From a virus, in IMG/VR virus record IMGVR_UViG_3300043446_000252, positions 1 to 39,260 of that record: a DNA stretch of 39,260 nucleotides; one strand, 5' to 3'. Position numbers and translations under genes: made by a program. The notes under the pieces were generated by a model. It did no database searches. It was not told the DNA's origin and worked only from the letters and a program-made list of their open reading frames with translations. Shown piece by piece: positions 26,601-33,323 of the stretch (the first letter of the stretch is position 1; every line of letters begins with the position of its first letter).

Positions 26601-27698
26601 GCCGGCCTCATACTCGGGCATGCTCCGACCGATCATGCTGTCGGCCTTGGGCGCGAACAGCTCTTGCACCTGCTCGGTGGACGGCAGCGCCTGCAACGAT
26701 GCCGGGGCGGATCGGAATGACTCAGGCTTGAACTCTTCGTACAGACCAACGATGTCGCCGGGGGCGCCGAGGATCTGCGAGCCATAGCCTGTCAGCGCAC
26801 CAACGGCACCGGGCACTGCCACATTGGCGACGCGGCTCGGGCTGATCAGATCGGATGTCAGTTGCTCTCGCGCTGCCTGCTGGTTGGCCAGCATCTCGCG
26901 ATAGTCCTTCTCGAACTGGGATACCTTCGTGGTTCTGGGCTGCGGCATTGCTGCCGGGGCGCCAAGTGCTTTGAACTCGTTGATGTCCCTGCGCTTCACC
27001 TTACCACCGTCCGCAAACGGCTCAGGCAGCTCAGGACGGTTGCCTGCAGTCATTCCGCGCCGCTCAAGGTTCTGGTGTTCAGAGGCTGACAAATCAATTG
27101 GCAACAATGACCGGCTTTCAGGCGTGACGAAACGATTGAGGCCAAGCTCTTGTTTCAATGCCTCAAGGTACTCTTCTTGCGATCTGCGCGGCATGTGTTC
27201 TCTGAGCGCCGCTCGAGGCAACAGACTCCACAGCGTTGATTCATGCCCAAGCTCATCCATTGCGATGTTGCGGTGGCGTCCTTCATGCCCAGAGATGTTG
27301 GGCAGCCATTCTGGCGCTTGGCGGTTGATTTCAAGAAACGGAACATCTGCCGCGCCACCGCCTTGGGGGGACATCTCCCACCAGTATCGTTCGACGGCCG
27401 GGCGATACGGCTCTTCGAGCTTTGCTGCGAATCGCTGAAACTCTGCCGGCTTGCCGATCATCAGTGCCTTGGCGTTGTCGCCAAGGAACGCGCTTTTCAA
27501 TGCGTCCAGCTTGAACTGCTGCTCAAGGTTTTTGATTTCGTCAGCGGCCTTCTGCACGCGCTTGGCGCCGTACTGACCCTTGCTCTCCAAGACGGCCTTT
27601 TCCAGCTCTGACAGCTTGCCGGGGACAATGACAGATGGAGCGGAGCGCAACTGCTTGAGTGCGGCAATGGCTTCAAGCGCCTTGGTTGACTTGGGCAT
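23694..27698 (-). CDS. Giant polyvalent protein with zincin-type domains, 1334 aa
   Basis: Predicted internal virion or injected protein. Residues 110-150 include WLPNISGHEGRHRNIAMDEL (His138, Glu139, His142), a HEGRHR element common in phage polyvalent proteins. Residues 450-625 contain EIWAATGTFKAADGNWRQEI and then SSILHEMQHAIQGIEGWAPG, a zinc-metallopeptidase HExxH (His616, Glu617, His620). Residues 800-1150 form a further globular region (IPGSPESSIWRSGKGVISGL, NYNTMVTEAILNQ) I cannot name. Short disordered linkers FADGGKVKRRD, LFRDGGTVSRDAMQMAAWD, KKGGTVHKAGGGIMKKA and MARGGVVHKAEGG link domains. It lies between terminase and the 1466-aa protein. Processing by its own zincin is possible but untested. 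Confidence 0.72.
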   Translation of the reverse strand: MPKSTKALEAIAALKQLRSAPSVIVPGKLSELEKAVLESKGQYGAKRVQKAADEIKNLEQQFKLDALKSAFLGDNAKALMIGKPAEFQRFAAKLEEPYRPAVERYWWEMSPQGGGAADVPFLEINRQAPEWLPNISGHEGRHRNIAMDELGHESTLWSLLPRAALREHMPRRSQEEYLEALKQELGLNRFVTPESRSLLPIDLSASEHQNLERRGMTAGNRPELPEPFADGGKVKRRDINEFKALGAPAAMPQPRTTKVSQFEKDYREMLANQQAAREQLTSDLISPSRVANVAVPGAVGALTGYGSQILGAPGDIVGLYEEFKPESFRSAPASLQALPSTEQVQELFAPKADSMIGRSMPEYEAGITGGNMYALGEGVAALPSLARGVGRGAKAVGKEAGRRIDEAMMTGEGLLGSALAPARPNFMFIGPKSAAWNAAAASKAQQMERAGKSPQEIWAATGTFKAADGNWRQEISDQPAQFRKADEIKALAAGMKGQEDAYKLAIAQSKLHPDLFPKQLTAAQKDIRAKAKGLREERTAMHGPETNPEWRGNFAPYALEHPELYAAYPELSKAVVVQGGKGLGGAKAGIVQGKNDVDINIYEPGLRDDPRSSILHEMQHAIQGIEGWAPGGSTVTAFQHPEAHQILQELRNVALTPMSFEDYAQRYSHLNDIQKGYEQYKASIPAIVKKMGPSLQADAATKYYERLAGEAEARATQARRNMGVTERAQTPPATDYDVPLEEQIVRPAQQLFRDGGTVSRDAMQMAAWDKQVQRKGMGGWMKGAGRTAEEAKRLFDIAKGTRAKAAQVEAGLYHPIGGGIKLSKPVELMQFETMKDPTVKGVQRKIITPEDLQGGIGIPLVGDRAAGGTLLTSVEGIPFRSPLTLEAGPDYMLTHTIPGSPESSIWRSGKGVISGLQKQVEFARDMGRPIYGVNVVGAPTNVNYNTMVTEAILNQYDPTALTKKAKKEFLKDIRNYAPDPDKPHLKPGSVLTEADLNDVEALRAKMLAEGAGPLRKAFVERMGQAPFQEAGFPDVPASRLATTEPLLVDVPTGSAGFTVGTIDPAARALEQTPRGHKTYPVALAGEYFGSLGQPIDYRNIFQEFADKRRLFGKPEGSDWRSFSLSPQFQTFDQEWLDRVMKSAGADKPREWKKGGTVHKAGGGIMKKAGQIIGKAAESSGMARPVTAAKDLTTLQDFHTSLGDRIREGVAEANKMMEGFDYKYDKGQRVFTKDSAAKNRNPYEILERTRVGNQIMYDTSGGGMKQIKDPETGRAKRTPYEPGYRVRSQQGEDDSEFIIPASAIIGDVEMARGGVVHKAEGGMTSDDLIVEERPF

Positions 27699-27706
27699 GC
27701 GCCCTC

Positions 27707-29116
27707 CTAAACGGCATACGGGTTCACCCGCTTCTTGCGGGTGTACAGATCGTCATCGTCGTCATCATACTCACGCTCGGGGTCAATATCAAGCCAGCCA
27801 GCATCACGCAGGTATCGCAAGGCCTGTGTGCAAGCATCGACATAGTCGTCATGCGTTGACTCGGGGAACGAACAGATCTGACTGATGGCGCCCTCTGCCC
27901 AGTCGCGGACATAGCCCTTCTTTGTGCTGCTCTCCGGCACCCACACGCGCCCCGCTGCGATCACATTCGAGACGATGTTCAGGCGCTGCGTTTTGTCGGC
28001 CTTGCCGGGGTTGTATGCACGCACAGGCAGGTGGGCGCGCTGCAGGTCTTGAATCAGGCTGATGCCGGCGCTTTTGTCTTCCACGAGGATCAGGTCAACG
28101 CGCTTGCCTTCCTTGCCCTCGCCGTAGCTGATCTTGTACTCCTCAATGACCTTCGGCCGCAGGTCGGGGTACTGGAGCTTCTCCTGCCAGCAATCAATGA
28201 TGAGGGCGGACATCGGGCCATCGGTCGGCTTGAACACGCCGAAGGTGATGCAGGCGGTTGGGTCTGAGTGCGTCCGGTCGGTCGCGGCGCAGTCGTAGGA
28301 TTGCAAAATGTACTCGAACTTGGGCAGCGCCTTGCCAGCCGGCCAGAGCTTGAAATGCTCGCGCTTGACGATGCCGCCGTCCTCGGGATCGATGATCTCG
28401 GCATAGATCTCCTGCCGCCCGATCTTCGTGCCCTCGTATGAGAGGATCTGCTTCTTGAAGTTTTCGCTGAGGTTGTCGATGTTGGCGTAAGTTGAGGCTT
28501 TGGTCAGCACCACATCGTCGCCTTCGCGGCCGATCAGATCGATCACCAGATCCTTCGGCCTCGGGGTCGTGGTGCAGATGATGTGGGTCTTCTTGCCCAG
28601 TCGGACGCCGAACTGGATCTGATCCCACGCCTCCTGTAAATAATCCCATGCGGCTAATTCGTCACACCACGCGCCGTGGAACTGCGGCCCCCGGAATCGC
28701 TCAGGCTCGGAGGCCGGGATGCCCTTGATCAGCGAGCCATTGGTCAGCTTCAGCTCATGCAGAGCCTTGTTGTAGTCCTCGATCAGCGGCGCCGGGATCA
28801 CCGAAAGCAGGCCTGAGTCGCCCTCGAAGCAGGTCGAGCGCACATCCGAGCTGGTCGGCGCGGCCACCAGCCACCGGGTACCGGGCTGCCTCCATGCCCA
28901 CCAGCCGATCTGCTCGGCCGCCGTCCGGGTCTTGCCGGCTCCCCGTCCCGCCAGAAGCAGCCAGATCGACCACCAGTCCCCGTGCGGCAGGATCTGGTGC
29001 TTGTGTGCCGTCCGCAGCCACTTGGCGCGCCAGAGCCACGCTAGGCGGTACTGCGGGTCGAGCTGCTCGAACTGGGCTTTGACCTCTGGGTTGGCCAGAA
29101 TCGAGAGGTCAGTCAA
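27707..29116 (-). CDS. terL: Terminase large subunit, 469 aa
   Basis: ATP-driven DNA packaging motor and headful/cos nuclease. ATPase domain: Walker A LLAGRGAGKTRTA (Gly57-Thr63) and Walker B AWCDELAAW (Asp152, catalytic Glu153), then the coupling motif CTTTPRP (181-187). RNase H-like nuclease domain: YDCAATDRTHSDP with Asp275, ILVEDKSAG with Asp347, and STHDDYVDA with Asp424/Asp427. The length is typical. The C-terminal tail is very acidic then basic (EREYDDDDDDLYTRKKR), probably the portal-contact tail. Its ATG lies 8 nt inside the small-subunit gene. All three nuclease acidic residues and the ATPase residues are intact. Confidence 0.93.
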   Translation of the reverse strand: MTDLSILANPEVKAQFEQLDPQYRLAWLWRAKWLRTAHKHQILPHGDWWSIWLLLAGRGAGKTRTAAEQIGWWAWRQPGTRWLVAAPTSSDVRSTCFEGDSGLLSVIPAPLIEDYNKALHELKLTNGSLIKGIPASEPERFRGPQFHGAWCDELAAWDYLQEAWDQIQFGVRLGKKTHIICTTTPRPKDLVIDLIGREGDDVVLTKASTYANIDNLSENFKKQILSYEGTKIGRQEIYAEIIDPEDGGIVKREHFKLWPAGKALPKFEYILQSYDCAATDRTHSDPTACITFGVFKPTDGPMSALIIDCWQEKLQYPDLRPKVIEEYKISYGEGKEGKRVDLILVEDKSAGISLIQDLQRAHLPVRAYNPGKADKTQRLNIVSNVIAAGRVWVPESSTKKGYVRDWAEGAISQICSFPESTHDDYVDACTQALRYLRDAGWLDIDPEREYDDDDDDLYTRKKRVNPYAV

Positions 29117-29621
29117 CGGCCTTGCTCAGCTCGAGATTGACCAGCAACTCCTCGAAGAACTGCTCGGCCTTGACATTGGCCTCGACATGGATCGGGTTCT
29201 CCTTGTCTCCGCCCAGCGACAGGCGCTCGCCGTACCGCTTGGGATCCCACTTGGCCAAGAGCTTCAGCCGGGTCTCGATCCGCAGCTTCCTGTGCCCCAG
29301 CATGTCAGCCTTGGTGACCGTTTGGCCATTCGGCCCTACCGATTCGGTCAGCCCCCACTCGGGATTGTCGGCGATCAGCAGGCATTCCTCGGCGATGGCC
29401 TCGTACCCTTGATTTCTCGCGTGCGCGATGCGTTCGGAAAGAACGGCATCCTTTGCAGCCCATGCGTAGATCGCTGTCCACGCCGGCATGTGGTCATCCC
29501 GGCAGATCTGTCTCAGGGGTTCCCCGTTGGAGAGTCTCTCGCAGATCTCTGCTGCAAGCTCTGGGGTGTACTTGGATGGTCGCCCAATTTTCTTAGGCAC
29601 TGGCTGGTCTGATTTCGGCAT
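29109..29621 (-). CDS. terS: Terminase small subunit, 170 aa
   Basis: DNA-recognition subunit of the packaging motor. Residues 10-60 form the N-terminal helix-turn-helix: KIGRPSKYTPELAAEICERL, NGEPLRQICRDDHMP, then AIYAWAAKDAVLSERIAHAR. The central helices (YEAIAEECLLIADNPEWG) and the motif RKLRIETRLKLLAKWDPKRY followed by GERL are characteristic of this terminase small-subunit family. The C-terminal tail (EQFFEELLVNLELSK) would contact TerL. The gene begins the packaging/structural operon, preceded by a 121-bp gap with a 23-bp palindrome. There is only a weak G-rich ribosome-binding site about 12 bases before the ATG. Confidence 0.9.
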   Translation of the reverse strand: MPKSDQPVPKKIGRPSKYTPELAAEICERLSNGEPLRQICRDDHMPAWTAIYAWAAKDAVLSERIAHARNQGYEAIAEECLLIADNPEWGLTESVGPNGQTVTKADMLGHRKLRIETRLKLLAKWDPKRYGERLSLGGDKENPIHVEANVKAEQFFEELLVNLELSKAVD

Positions 29622-29742
29622 TTTGTGAAAACGCCCCCATTGATTTTAAAGGGTTTTTTGGCAAATAATTGGTCGAAATTGACCAATTTCCTGCCTCTGG
29701 GGGCTGATGATACCAGCTTCCGGGGTGGGCGCAAGCCGGTAC
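29622..29742. promoter_or_regulatory. Leader of the packaging/structural operon with palindrome
   Basis: This gap holds a palindrome at 29667-29689: arms AATTGGTC and GACCAATT around GAAATT. The identical 23 bases recur at 37403-37425. On the minus strand a TAAAAT box (from TTTAAAAT, near 29646-29652) sits downstream of the palindrome at -10 spacing from its right arm, but the corresponding -35 is poor. I interpret the palindrome as an operator or activator site controlling terminase and the long structural operon. Termination is less likely at this copy because no clean T-run follows on either strand. Confidence 0.55.
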
Positions 29743-30168
29743 CTACATGTTGTTCTTTTCCCGCAGTCTTTTGTTTGCCCAAATCGCACCAACCGCAAAA
29801 TATGCTGCGTGATCATCTTTCAAGGCTTCAACATCTATCTCCTCATCCGTCAGCCCAACCCATTCGCGCTTTGGTGGGTGGGTGTAGAGAGATCTCCATT
29901 CATAAGGAATGTGGTCACAAGCCTCTGCTCGTGCTTCATCAATAGTTCGATAGCGGCATGGATACCAATTTGTCCATTCGGTCACTACGCCATCCTTCAT
30001 CCGTCTTGCTTGTCGTTCTTGCCACGCCACAGGCTCTTGCTTCTCTGCGGCTTCGATGGCTTGGCGTAGTGCAGTCAGCGATGCCGAGTAAGCATCTTCG
30101 TGATTGATCAAAGGCGTTCCATGTTGTTCCAGCGCCTCCAATGCTTGCTTCATTGCTTCGATGGTCAT
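29743..30168 (-). CDS. Hypothetical phage protein, 141 aa
   Basis: It begins MTIEAMKQALEALEQHG and contains ASLTALRQAIEAAEKQEPVA, followed by WYPCRYRTIDEARAEA and SLYTHPPKREWVGLTDEEID. The pieces EPVAWQ and LYTHPPKREW...LTDEE are a modular pattern I know from many small early proteins of proteobacterial phages; no biochemical role is established. GGAGG precedes the ATG, which overlaps the upstream stop by 4 nt (ATGA). It is the last gene of the accessory block before terminase. Confidence 0.7.
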   Translation of the reverse strand: MTIEAMKQALEALEQHGTPLINHEDAYSASLTALRQAIEAAEKQEPVAWQERQARRMKDGVVTEWTNWYPCRYRTIDEARAEACDHIPYEWRSLYTHPPKREWVGLTDEEIDVEALKDDHAAYFAVGAIWANKRLREKNNM

Positions 30169-30464
30169 TTGTCACCCTCCACAATCAGACGACTGCTTGT
30201 GACAGGATGCCCTCCGCCACCGGGAGGGCATTTCTCTGTTCCAGCCTCGCCATTGGTCATAGTTATCGTCAGCTTCTTCTCTGCGCTCATGGGTTCTGAT
30301 CCGAATTGTTCATTCAGAATGCGGGCGGCAATCGCCTGCCGGATGTCGCTTGAATCGGTCGGGTGCAACGCCTGCTCTTCGTCGCTGACAGGCACCCACT
30401 CTTCGCCTTGTTTTTTGTACCACCAAGGCTGGCCGTCCTTGTGGCGCAAGATCCAGATGCTCAT
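30165..30464 (-). CDS. Hypothetical phage protein, 99 aa
   Basis: I chose MSIWILRHKDGQPWWYKKQG (ATG at 30464), which overlaps the upstream TGA by 4 nt; the longer frame starts inside the neighbour. The first 50 residues form a compact domain (GEEWVPVSDEEQALHPTDSS). The C-terminal part has a Gly/Pro turn (EKCPPGGGGHPV) whose DNA forms a GC hairpin. Not recognised. Cotranscribed with the flanking small genes. Confidence 0.6.
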   Translation of the reverse strand: MSIWILRHKDGQPWWYKKQGEEWVPVSDEEQALHPTDSSDIRQAIAARILNEQFGSEPMSAEKKLTITMTNGEAGTEKCPPGGGGHPVTSSRLIVEGDK

Positions 30465-30703
30465 ACGCCACCTGCCTTGATCCATGCGGCCTGACCACGG
30501 CGCGGATCGTCCATGTACTCGTCAATGCTGTAGTCGTCATACTCGACGGTGTCCTCGCCAAACTCGAAGGTGCAGGCACCGCCGCTCTCACGGTGCGGGA
30601 AAGGGTAGGCGTCGCAGCGGCACACCGGCTGCAGGCGCTTGCGTGGCTTCATCAGAGCTTGGATGTCGGCGTTGACGAGGGCATTGAATTCGGTCTGTGT
30701 CAT
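30461..30703 (-). CDS. Small Cys/His-containing protein, 80 aa
   Basis: It begins MTQTEFNALVNADIQALMKP. Residues 27-45 contain VCRCDAYPFPHRESGGAC, two closely spaced Cys, a His and a further Cys that could bind zinc. The C-terminus is acidic (DTVEYDDYSIDEYMDDPRRG). AAGGAGACCACC precedes the ATG, the same leader element as at three other genes in this block. Resembles short phage proteins with a Cys-rich centre; function unknown. Confidence 0.65.
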   Translation of the reverse strand: MTQTEFNALVNADIQALMKPRKRLQPVCRCDAYPFPHRESGGACTFEFGEDTVEYDDYSIDEYMDDPRRGQAAWIKAGGV

Positions 30704-30718
30704 GGTGGTCTCCTTGGC

Positions 30719-31027
30719 TCAGAAGTTGTAGTCGTAGAACTTGACCGGCTCGGCCGACAGCTCGAAGCGGCGGCCATGTGCATCCTTCCAACCATTCTTG
30801 CCAAGGCGGATGCGGGTGATGCGGTTCTGTTCGTTGCTGGTGATGAACCAGTGCTGGTCGCGCTGATTCGTGCAGATGCCGGAGAAGCCGCCGACAACCC
30901 AGTTCAGCTTCACTGACTCGTCGCGCTGGGCGTCCATCTCGCGGATCTCAAGGGTCTTGTCGCTAACAACGCGGACGACTTCGTATGGGGTGATGTCGCT
31001 GTAGCCGATGTGGTTTGCGTAGTTCAT
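30719..31027 (-). CDS. Conserved phage protein MNYANHIGYSD family, 102 aa
   Basis: I chose ATG 31027 (MNYANHIGYSDITPYEVVRV) with CAGGAGACC just upstream. It continues VSDKTLEIREMDAQRDES, FSGICTNQRDQHWFITS, RIRLGKNGWKDAHGRRFEL and ends PVKFYDYNF. The whole length matches a protein very common in phages and some plasmids, with no established function; the pattern suggests a small beta-barrel. It is the first gene after the promoter/operator at 31068-31097 and so probably an early, regulated gene. Confidence 0.75.
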   Translation of the reverse strand: MNYANHIGYSDITPYEVVRVVSDKTLEIREMDAQRDESVKLNWVVGGFSGICTNQRDQHWFITSNEQNRITRIRLGKNGWKDAHGRRFELSAEPVKFYDYNF

Positions 31028-31067
31028 TTTGGTCTCCTGAGTTCTCACGGCACATGCCGCAGATCGA

Positions 31068-31097
31068 ATACTATTCGCTTTTCCGAACCTTGTGCAA
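31068..31097 (-). promoter_or_regulatory. Promoter with operator-like dyad, upstream of 102-aa gene
   Basis: Minus strand: -35 TTGCAC (31092-31097), 18-bp spacer, -10 TAGTAT (31068-31073), start expected near 31061. The spacer holds TATTCGCTTTTCCGAACC (31072-31089, + orientation), which matches sites in the promoters at 32.48 kb and 38.52 kb. Both boxes are moderate matches, so strength may depend on a regulator. Confidence 0.6.
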
Positions 31098-31116
31098 ACT
31101 AATTTGTAAAGAATTG

Positions 31117-31524
31117 TTAAGCGTCCGCAAGATTCTTTGCAAGTTTTTGATTGTCCATTTCATCGTCACTGATCGGCTTGCCTGCCTGCGGGATGTTCTG
31201 GAAAGAATGATGGTTGAACCGAAAGTTTCGACGTTGCTGGGCGCTGATCTTCTCGGTCAGATATCCACGATTGGAGTCGTCCCACATCTGCTTGATCAAT
31301 TGATCCTTGAAGCGGTCACCATCCATGTCGAGTTGCTCAACGTACCGTTTCACTCCATCACCCATCAAAAATCGCATCGCGTCAAGAGATAACCGCGAGC
31401 TACTGTATTTCATTCCGGCCTTGGCTTTGCTTCTGTGCGGCGGCTGACAGGCATCAAAAATTGCCAAAGTCACAACTGCCGACAGAAGGCGCTTGCAGGC
31501 CAACATTTGAGTTAATTCGTCCAT
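31117..31524 (-). CDS. Hypothetical phage protein, 135 aa
   Basis: Start placed at ATG 31524 (MDELTQMLACKRLLSAVVTL) preceded by GGAG; an in-frame ATG at 31593 would add 23 residues of atypical sequence (Cys/Arg-rich) and is less convincing. Continues FDACQPPHRSKAKAGMKYSS, FLMGDGVKRYVEQLDMDG and FKDQLIKQMWDDSNRGYLTE. Mixed helical, basic, no membrane segment. Not recognised. It ends 20 nt before the 31.07-31.10 kb promoter, so it is the last gene of the unit that starts at 32.5 kb. Confidence 0.55.
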   Translation of the reverse strand: MDELTQMLACKRLLSAVVTLAIFDACQPPHRSKAKAGMKYSSSRLSLDAMRFLMGDGVKRYVEQLDMDGDRFKDQLIKQMWDDSNRGYLTEKISAQQRRNFRFNHHSFQNIPQAGKPISDDEMDNQKLAKNLADA

Positions 31525-31611
31525 ATCATCTCCAAAAAGGGTGGGGTACTCGCTGCGTCTGGCGCAATTACCTTGCGTACATGATTCCAGCATCCGCTTT
31601 CCCCCGTTGAC

Positions 31612-31812
31612 TTACTCGGCGGCCTTCTCCACCGCCGACTCAATTTGTACGCCGTTCTTGATCAGCTCCGCCATCTCAACCGTCTTGACGACTCGCACCT
31701 CATACAGACCCTCGCAGATGTGACGCAGCGCTTGCGCCTGACTGCTGGCCTGCACCAGCCACTTGCTACCATCCATTATTTTTTCTTCGACCACATAGAT
31801 TCGCTCTTGCAC
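31612..31812 (-). CDS. Small conserved phage protein, 66 aa, GTG start
   Basis: Start codon is GTG at 31812 with AGGAG six bases upstream. Sequence begins QERIYVVEEKIMDGSKWLVQ after the initiator and contains ASSQAQALRHICEGLYEVRV. This pattern (V.EK..DG...LV.A.SQAQALRH....Y.V) is one I know from small early phage proteins that probably form a single alpha/beta domain. Function unknown. It follows the 30-aa membrane peptide by 9 nt. Confidence 0.7.
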   Translation of the reverse strand: MQERIYVVEEKIMDGSKWLVQASSQAQALRHICEGLYEVRVVKTVEMAELIKNGVQIESAVEKAAE

Positions 31813-31821
31813 TTCGTTCTC

Positions 31822-31914
31822 CTATTGCATTGAAAAAATAACCACTACCGCTAGCCAAGCGGCAAAGGCACCCACCACCGCCCATGCCGCCAGTACCAAC
31901 CACTCCCAGATCAT
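31822..31914 (-). CDS. Single-pass membrane micro-protein, 30 aa
   Basis: ATG at 31914 overlaps the stop of the 60-aa gene (ATGA). The peptide begins MIWEWLVLAAWAVVGAFAAW and ends VVVIFSMQ: one uninterrupted hydrophobic helix with almost no soluble part. The coupling to the upstream gene and its clean membrane profile make it credible despite its size. It could modulate the host membrane or another membrane protein; it is too short for a classical holin. Confidence 0.6.
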   Translation of the reverse strand: MIWEWLVLAAWAVVGAFAAWLAVVVIFSMQ

Positions 31915-32093
31915 GCTTCCATTGCTTTCTGCAGCATTTCGATCAGGCGCTTTGTGTCGTCCTTGGTGAGGATCACTCGGGCGCTGGCGCGACTCAACGA
32001 CAGATTCATCCAGACCTTGTTGTCATCCCAGCTTGAGACATGAATCGACTCGTCCGAGTCTTGCAGGTACATGTGTTGTTGTTTGTCTTCCAT
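31911..32093 (-). CDS. Small phage protein, 60 aa
   Basis: Begins MEDKQQHMYLQDSDESIHVS and contains WDDNKVWMNLSLSRASARVI followed by LTKDDTKRLIEMLQKAMEA. The arrangement (short beta-sheet, then a C-terminal helix with LT.ded...LI.ML..A) recurs in small phage early proteins of unknown role. TGGAGACC precedes the ATG. It is translationally coupled to the membrane micro-protein that follows. Confidence 0.65.
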   Translation of the reverse strand: MEDKQQHMYLQDSDESIHVSSWDDNKVWMNLSLSRASARVILTKDDTKRLIEMLQKAMEA

Positions 32094-32109
32094 GATGGTC
32101 TCCAGTGAT

Positions 32110-32125
32110 GGGGGCCGAAGCCCCC
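32110..32125 (-). other. UUCG tetraloop hairpin between two small genes
   Basis: Minus strand GGGGGC (32120-32125) pairs with GCCCCC (32110-32115) around UUCG, starting 8 nt after the stop of the 96-aa gene. There is no T-run after it, so it is more likely an mRNA stability or processing element than a terminator. It resembles the hairpin at 11421-11438. Confidence 0.5.
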
Positions 32126-32132
32126 TGTTGAT

Positions 32133-32423
32133 TTACTTGGCAGAAACTTTGACGCTGAACACTGCGCTCGTGCTGGTGTATTTGGCCAGCGTGTCGGCTG
32201 CAATACCGAGGTCGGTGATCAGTTTCTTGTAGTCAACAGTCTTGCGGTCGGTTGAGACAACGGTCGCCTTGAACATGGCACCGTCGAAGGACTTTTCTGC
32301 ACCGGGCAGGGTAGCTGCATCCTTCAGCTCGTCCTTGATCTGGTCTGCCTGCTTGGTCAGGTCAGCGATCTGTGCCAGCAGCGCGCCGAGGTTGTCGATC
32401 TTGGTGAAGAGTTCGTTGTTCAT
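32133..32423 (-). CDS. Conserved phage early protein, 96 aa
   Basis: Begins MNNELFTKIDNLGALLAQIA, a predicted N-terminal coiled coil (residues 5-36, with LTKQADQIKDELKDA), followed by a small domain: FDGAMFKATVVSTDRKTVDY, KKLITDLGIAADTLAKYTST and FSVKVSAK. The layout (coiled coil, then G..F.A.V....R..VD...) is known from widespread phage proteins of unknown function. CAGGAGACC precedes the ATG. It is the first gene behind the strongest early-type promoter in the window (32474-32502), so high early expression is expected. Confidence 0.75.
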   Translation of the reverse strand: MNNELFTKIDNLGALLAQIADLTKQADQIKDELKDAATLPGAEKSFDGAMFKATVVSTDRKTVDYKKLITDLGIAADTLAKYTSTSAVFSVKVSAK

Positions 32424-32473
32424 CGTGGTCTCCTGAGTTATTTGGTTTCTCGTAGCTCGCTGCTACAACCCGA

Positions 32474-32502
32474 AATATACGGATATCCGAATACCCTGTC
32501 AA
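32474..32502 (-). promoter_or_regulatory. Strong sigma70-type promoter containing operator dyad
   Basis: Minus strand: -35 TTGACA (32497-32502), 17-bp spacer, -10 TATATT (32474-32479). The spacer contains a near-perfect dyad, TATTCGGATATCCGTATA read on the minus strand (32476-32493), covering the -10 and spacer as a repressor site would. Expected start near 32467, 45 nt before the ATG at 32423. Confidence 0.78.
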
Positions 32503-32560
32503 CAACTTTTTGAACTTTTTTTTGACTGCAAGGTAATTGTCAGGATTGTCAGGTTTGGGC

Positions 32561-32591
32561 AAAAAAATGCCCCTCCGTGCAGGGGAGGGGC
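32561..32591 (-). terminator. Strong Rho-independent terminator, downstream of HNH gene
   Basis: Minus strand: GCCCCTCC (32584-32591) pairs perfectly with GGAGGGGC (32569-32576) around a 7-nt loop and is followed by A then seven T (32561-32567). It lies 40 nt after the HNH-like gene's stop, and separates that unit from the promoter at 32474-32502. A smaller GGGTC/GACCC hairpin with a GAGA loop lies at 32609-32622. Confidence 0.88.
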
Positions 32592-32631
32592 GAATGAGGA
32601 GACGAAGAGGGTCTCTCGACCCGGAGCCATC

Positions 32632-32949
32632 CTAGCGCGACAACTTCCGGGGGTCAACGACCAGAAACTCCTGCTCGATCAGCGTCCGCATCGTCCGCCT
32701 GTGCGCCTCCTCCCAGAGCTGGAGCTTCTCCTCCCGGCTGCCCTGCCCGTAGTCCACCTCGTGGTGGCAACGGTCGCAGAGGGCCGCTATGGCCGCGTCA
32801 GACGATTTGTAGCTCATTCCCCTGCCATCCCTACTCTGATTGCTGTGAGACGCTTGTGTGCGCCCTTCAAGGCCGCAATGCTGGCATGGCAGGGATGCTG
32901 CCGCCCTTCGGAGGTTCTCGGAGCGGAATGGCTTGGTCTTGGGGATCAT
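32632..32949 (-). CDS. HNH nuclease-like protein (YbcO/DUF1364-type), 105 aa
   Basis: Start at ATG 32949 (MIPKTKPFRSENLRRAAASL), overlapping the upstream TGA by 4 nt; the longer frame is a shadow. Metal-site pattern: PCQHCGLEG (first Cys pair), TQASHSNQSRDGRGM with a His, then SDAAIAALCDRCHHEVDYGQ with the second Cys pair and His-His. This order (CxxC, AH/SH, K-x-SD, CxxCHxExD) is that of YbcO-like HNH proteins found near phage recombination and NinX-type genes. A structure-selective nuclease role in replication or recombination is plausible. The strong terminator lies just downstream. Confidence 0.75.
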   Translation of the reverse strand: MIPKTKPFRSENLRRAAASLPCQHCGLEGRTQASHSNQSRDGRGMSYKSSDAAIAALCDRCHHEVDYGQGSREEKLQLWEEAHRRTMRTLIEQEFLVVDPRKLSR

Positions 32950-33323
32950 ATGAGGGACATCTGTTTGGGCACGAATGGGGTCGGAACGTCGCCGTAGATC
33001 TGGCTTTTCCAGAGGGTGACCTCGGGCATGTGGTTGTGGGATTGCTCCGGTTCCACCTTGCCCACAGGCTCGATCCAGCCCATCGTGTACAGCGCCCTCA
33101 CCCCGGACACCCAAGTGTTGTGGTGCAGCCCTTTCGGCAGGAACAGGCCGGCCTTGGCGCAGTGACTACGGAACTCGTCGCCCATCACAATTGGCTTGGC
33201 GATCAGCAAGCCTTCCGCTTGGTTCAGATAGTTGATGACGAACTGAGGGGCTGCACGACTGGCTCTGTGCCAGCATTTGTCTGCCAGCACAATCGCATCC
33301 AACATTCTCGTGGACTCAGTCAT
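32946..33323 (-). CDS. Phage protein, possible replication-module accessory, 125 aa
   Basis: ATG at 33323 (MTESTRMLDAIVLADKCWHR) overlaps the previous stop by 4 nt; the frame extending upstream to 33398 reads out of frame into the membrane micro-protein and is rejected. Contains SRAAPQFVINYLNQAEGLLI, GDEFRSHCAKAGLFLPKGLH and HNTWVSGVRALYTMGWIEPV. The last part, with a helix pair then a beta turn (MGWIEPVGKVEP), resembles a winged-helix fold, but I cannot assign a family. Cotranscribed with the HNH-like gene. Confidence 0.6.
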   Translation of the reverse strand: MTESTRMLDAIVLADKCWHRASRAAPQFVINYLNQAEGLLIAKPIVMGDEFRSHCAKAGLFLPKGLHHNTWVSGVRALYTMGWIEPVGKVEPEQSHNHMPEVTLWKSQIYGDVPTPFVPKQMSLI

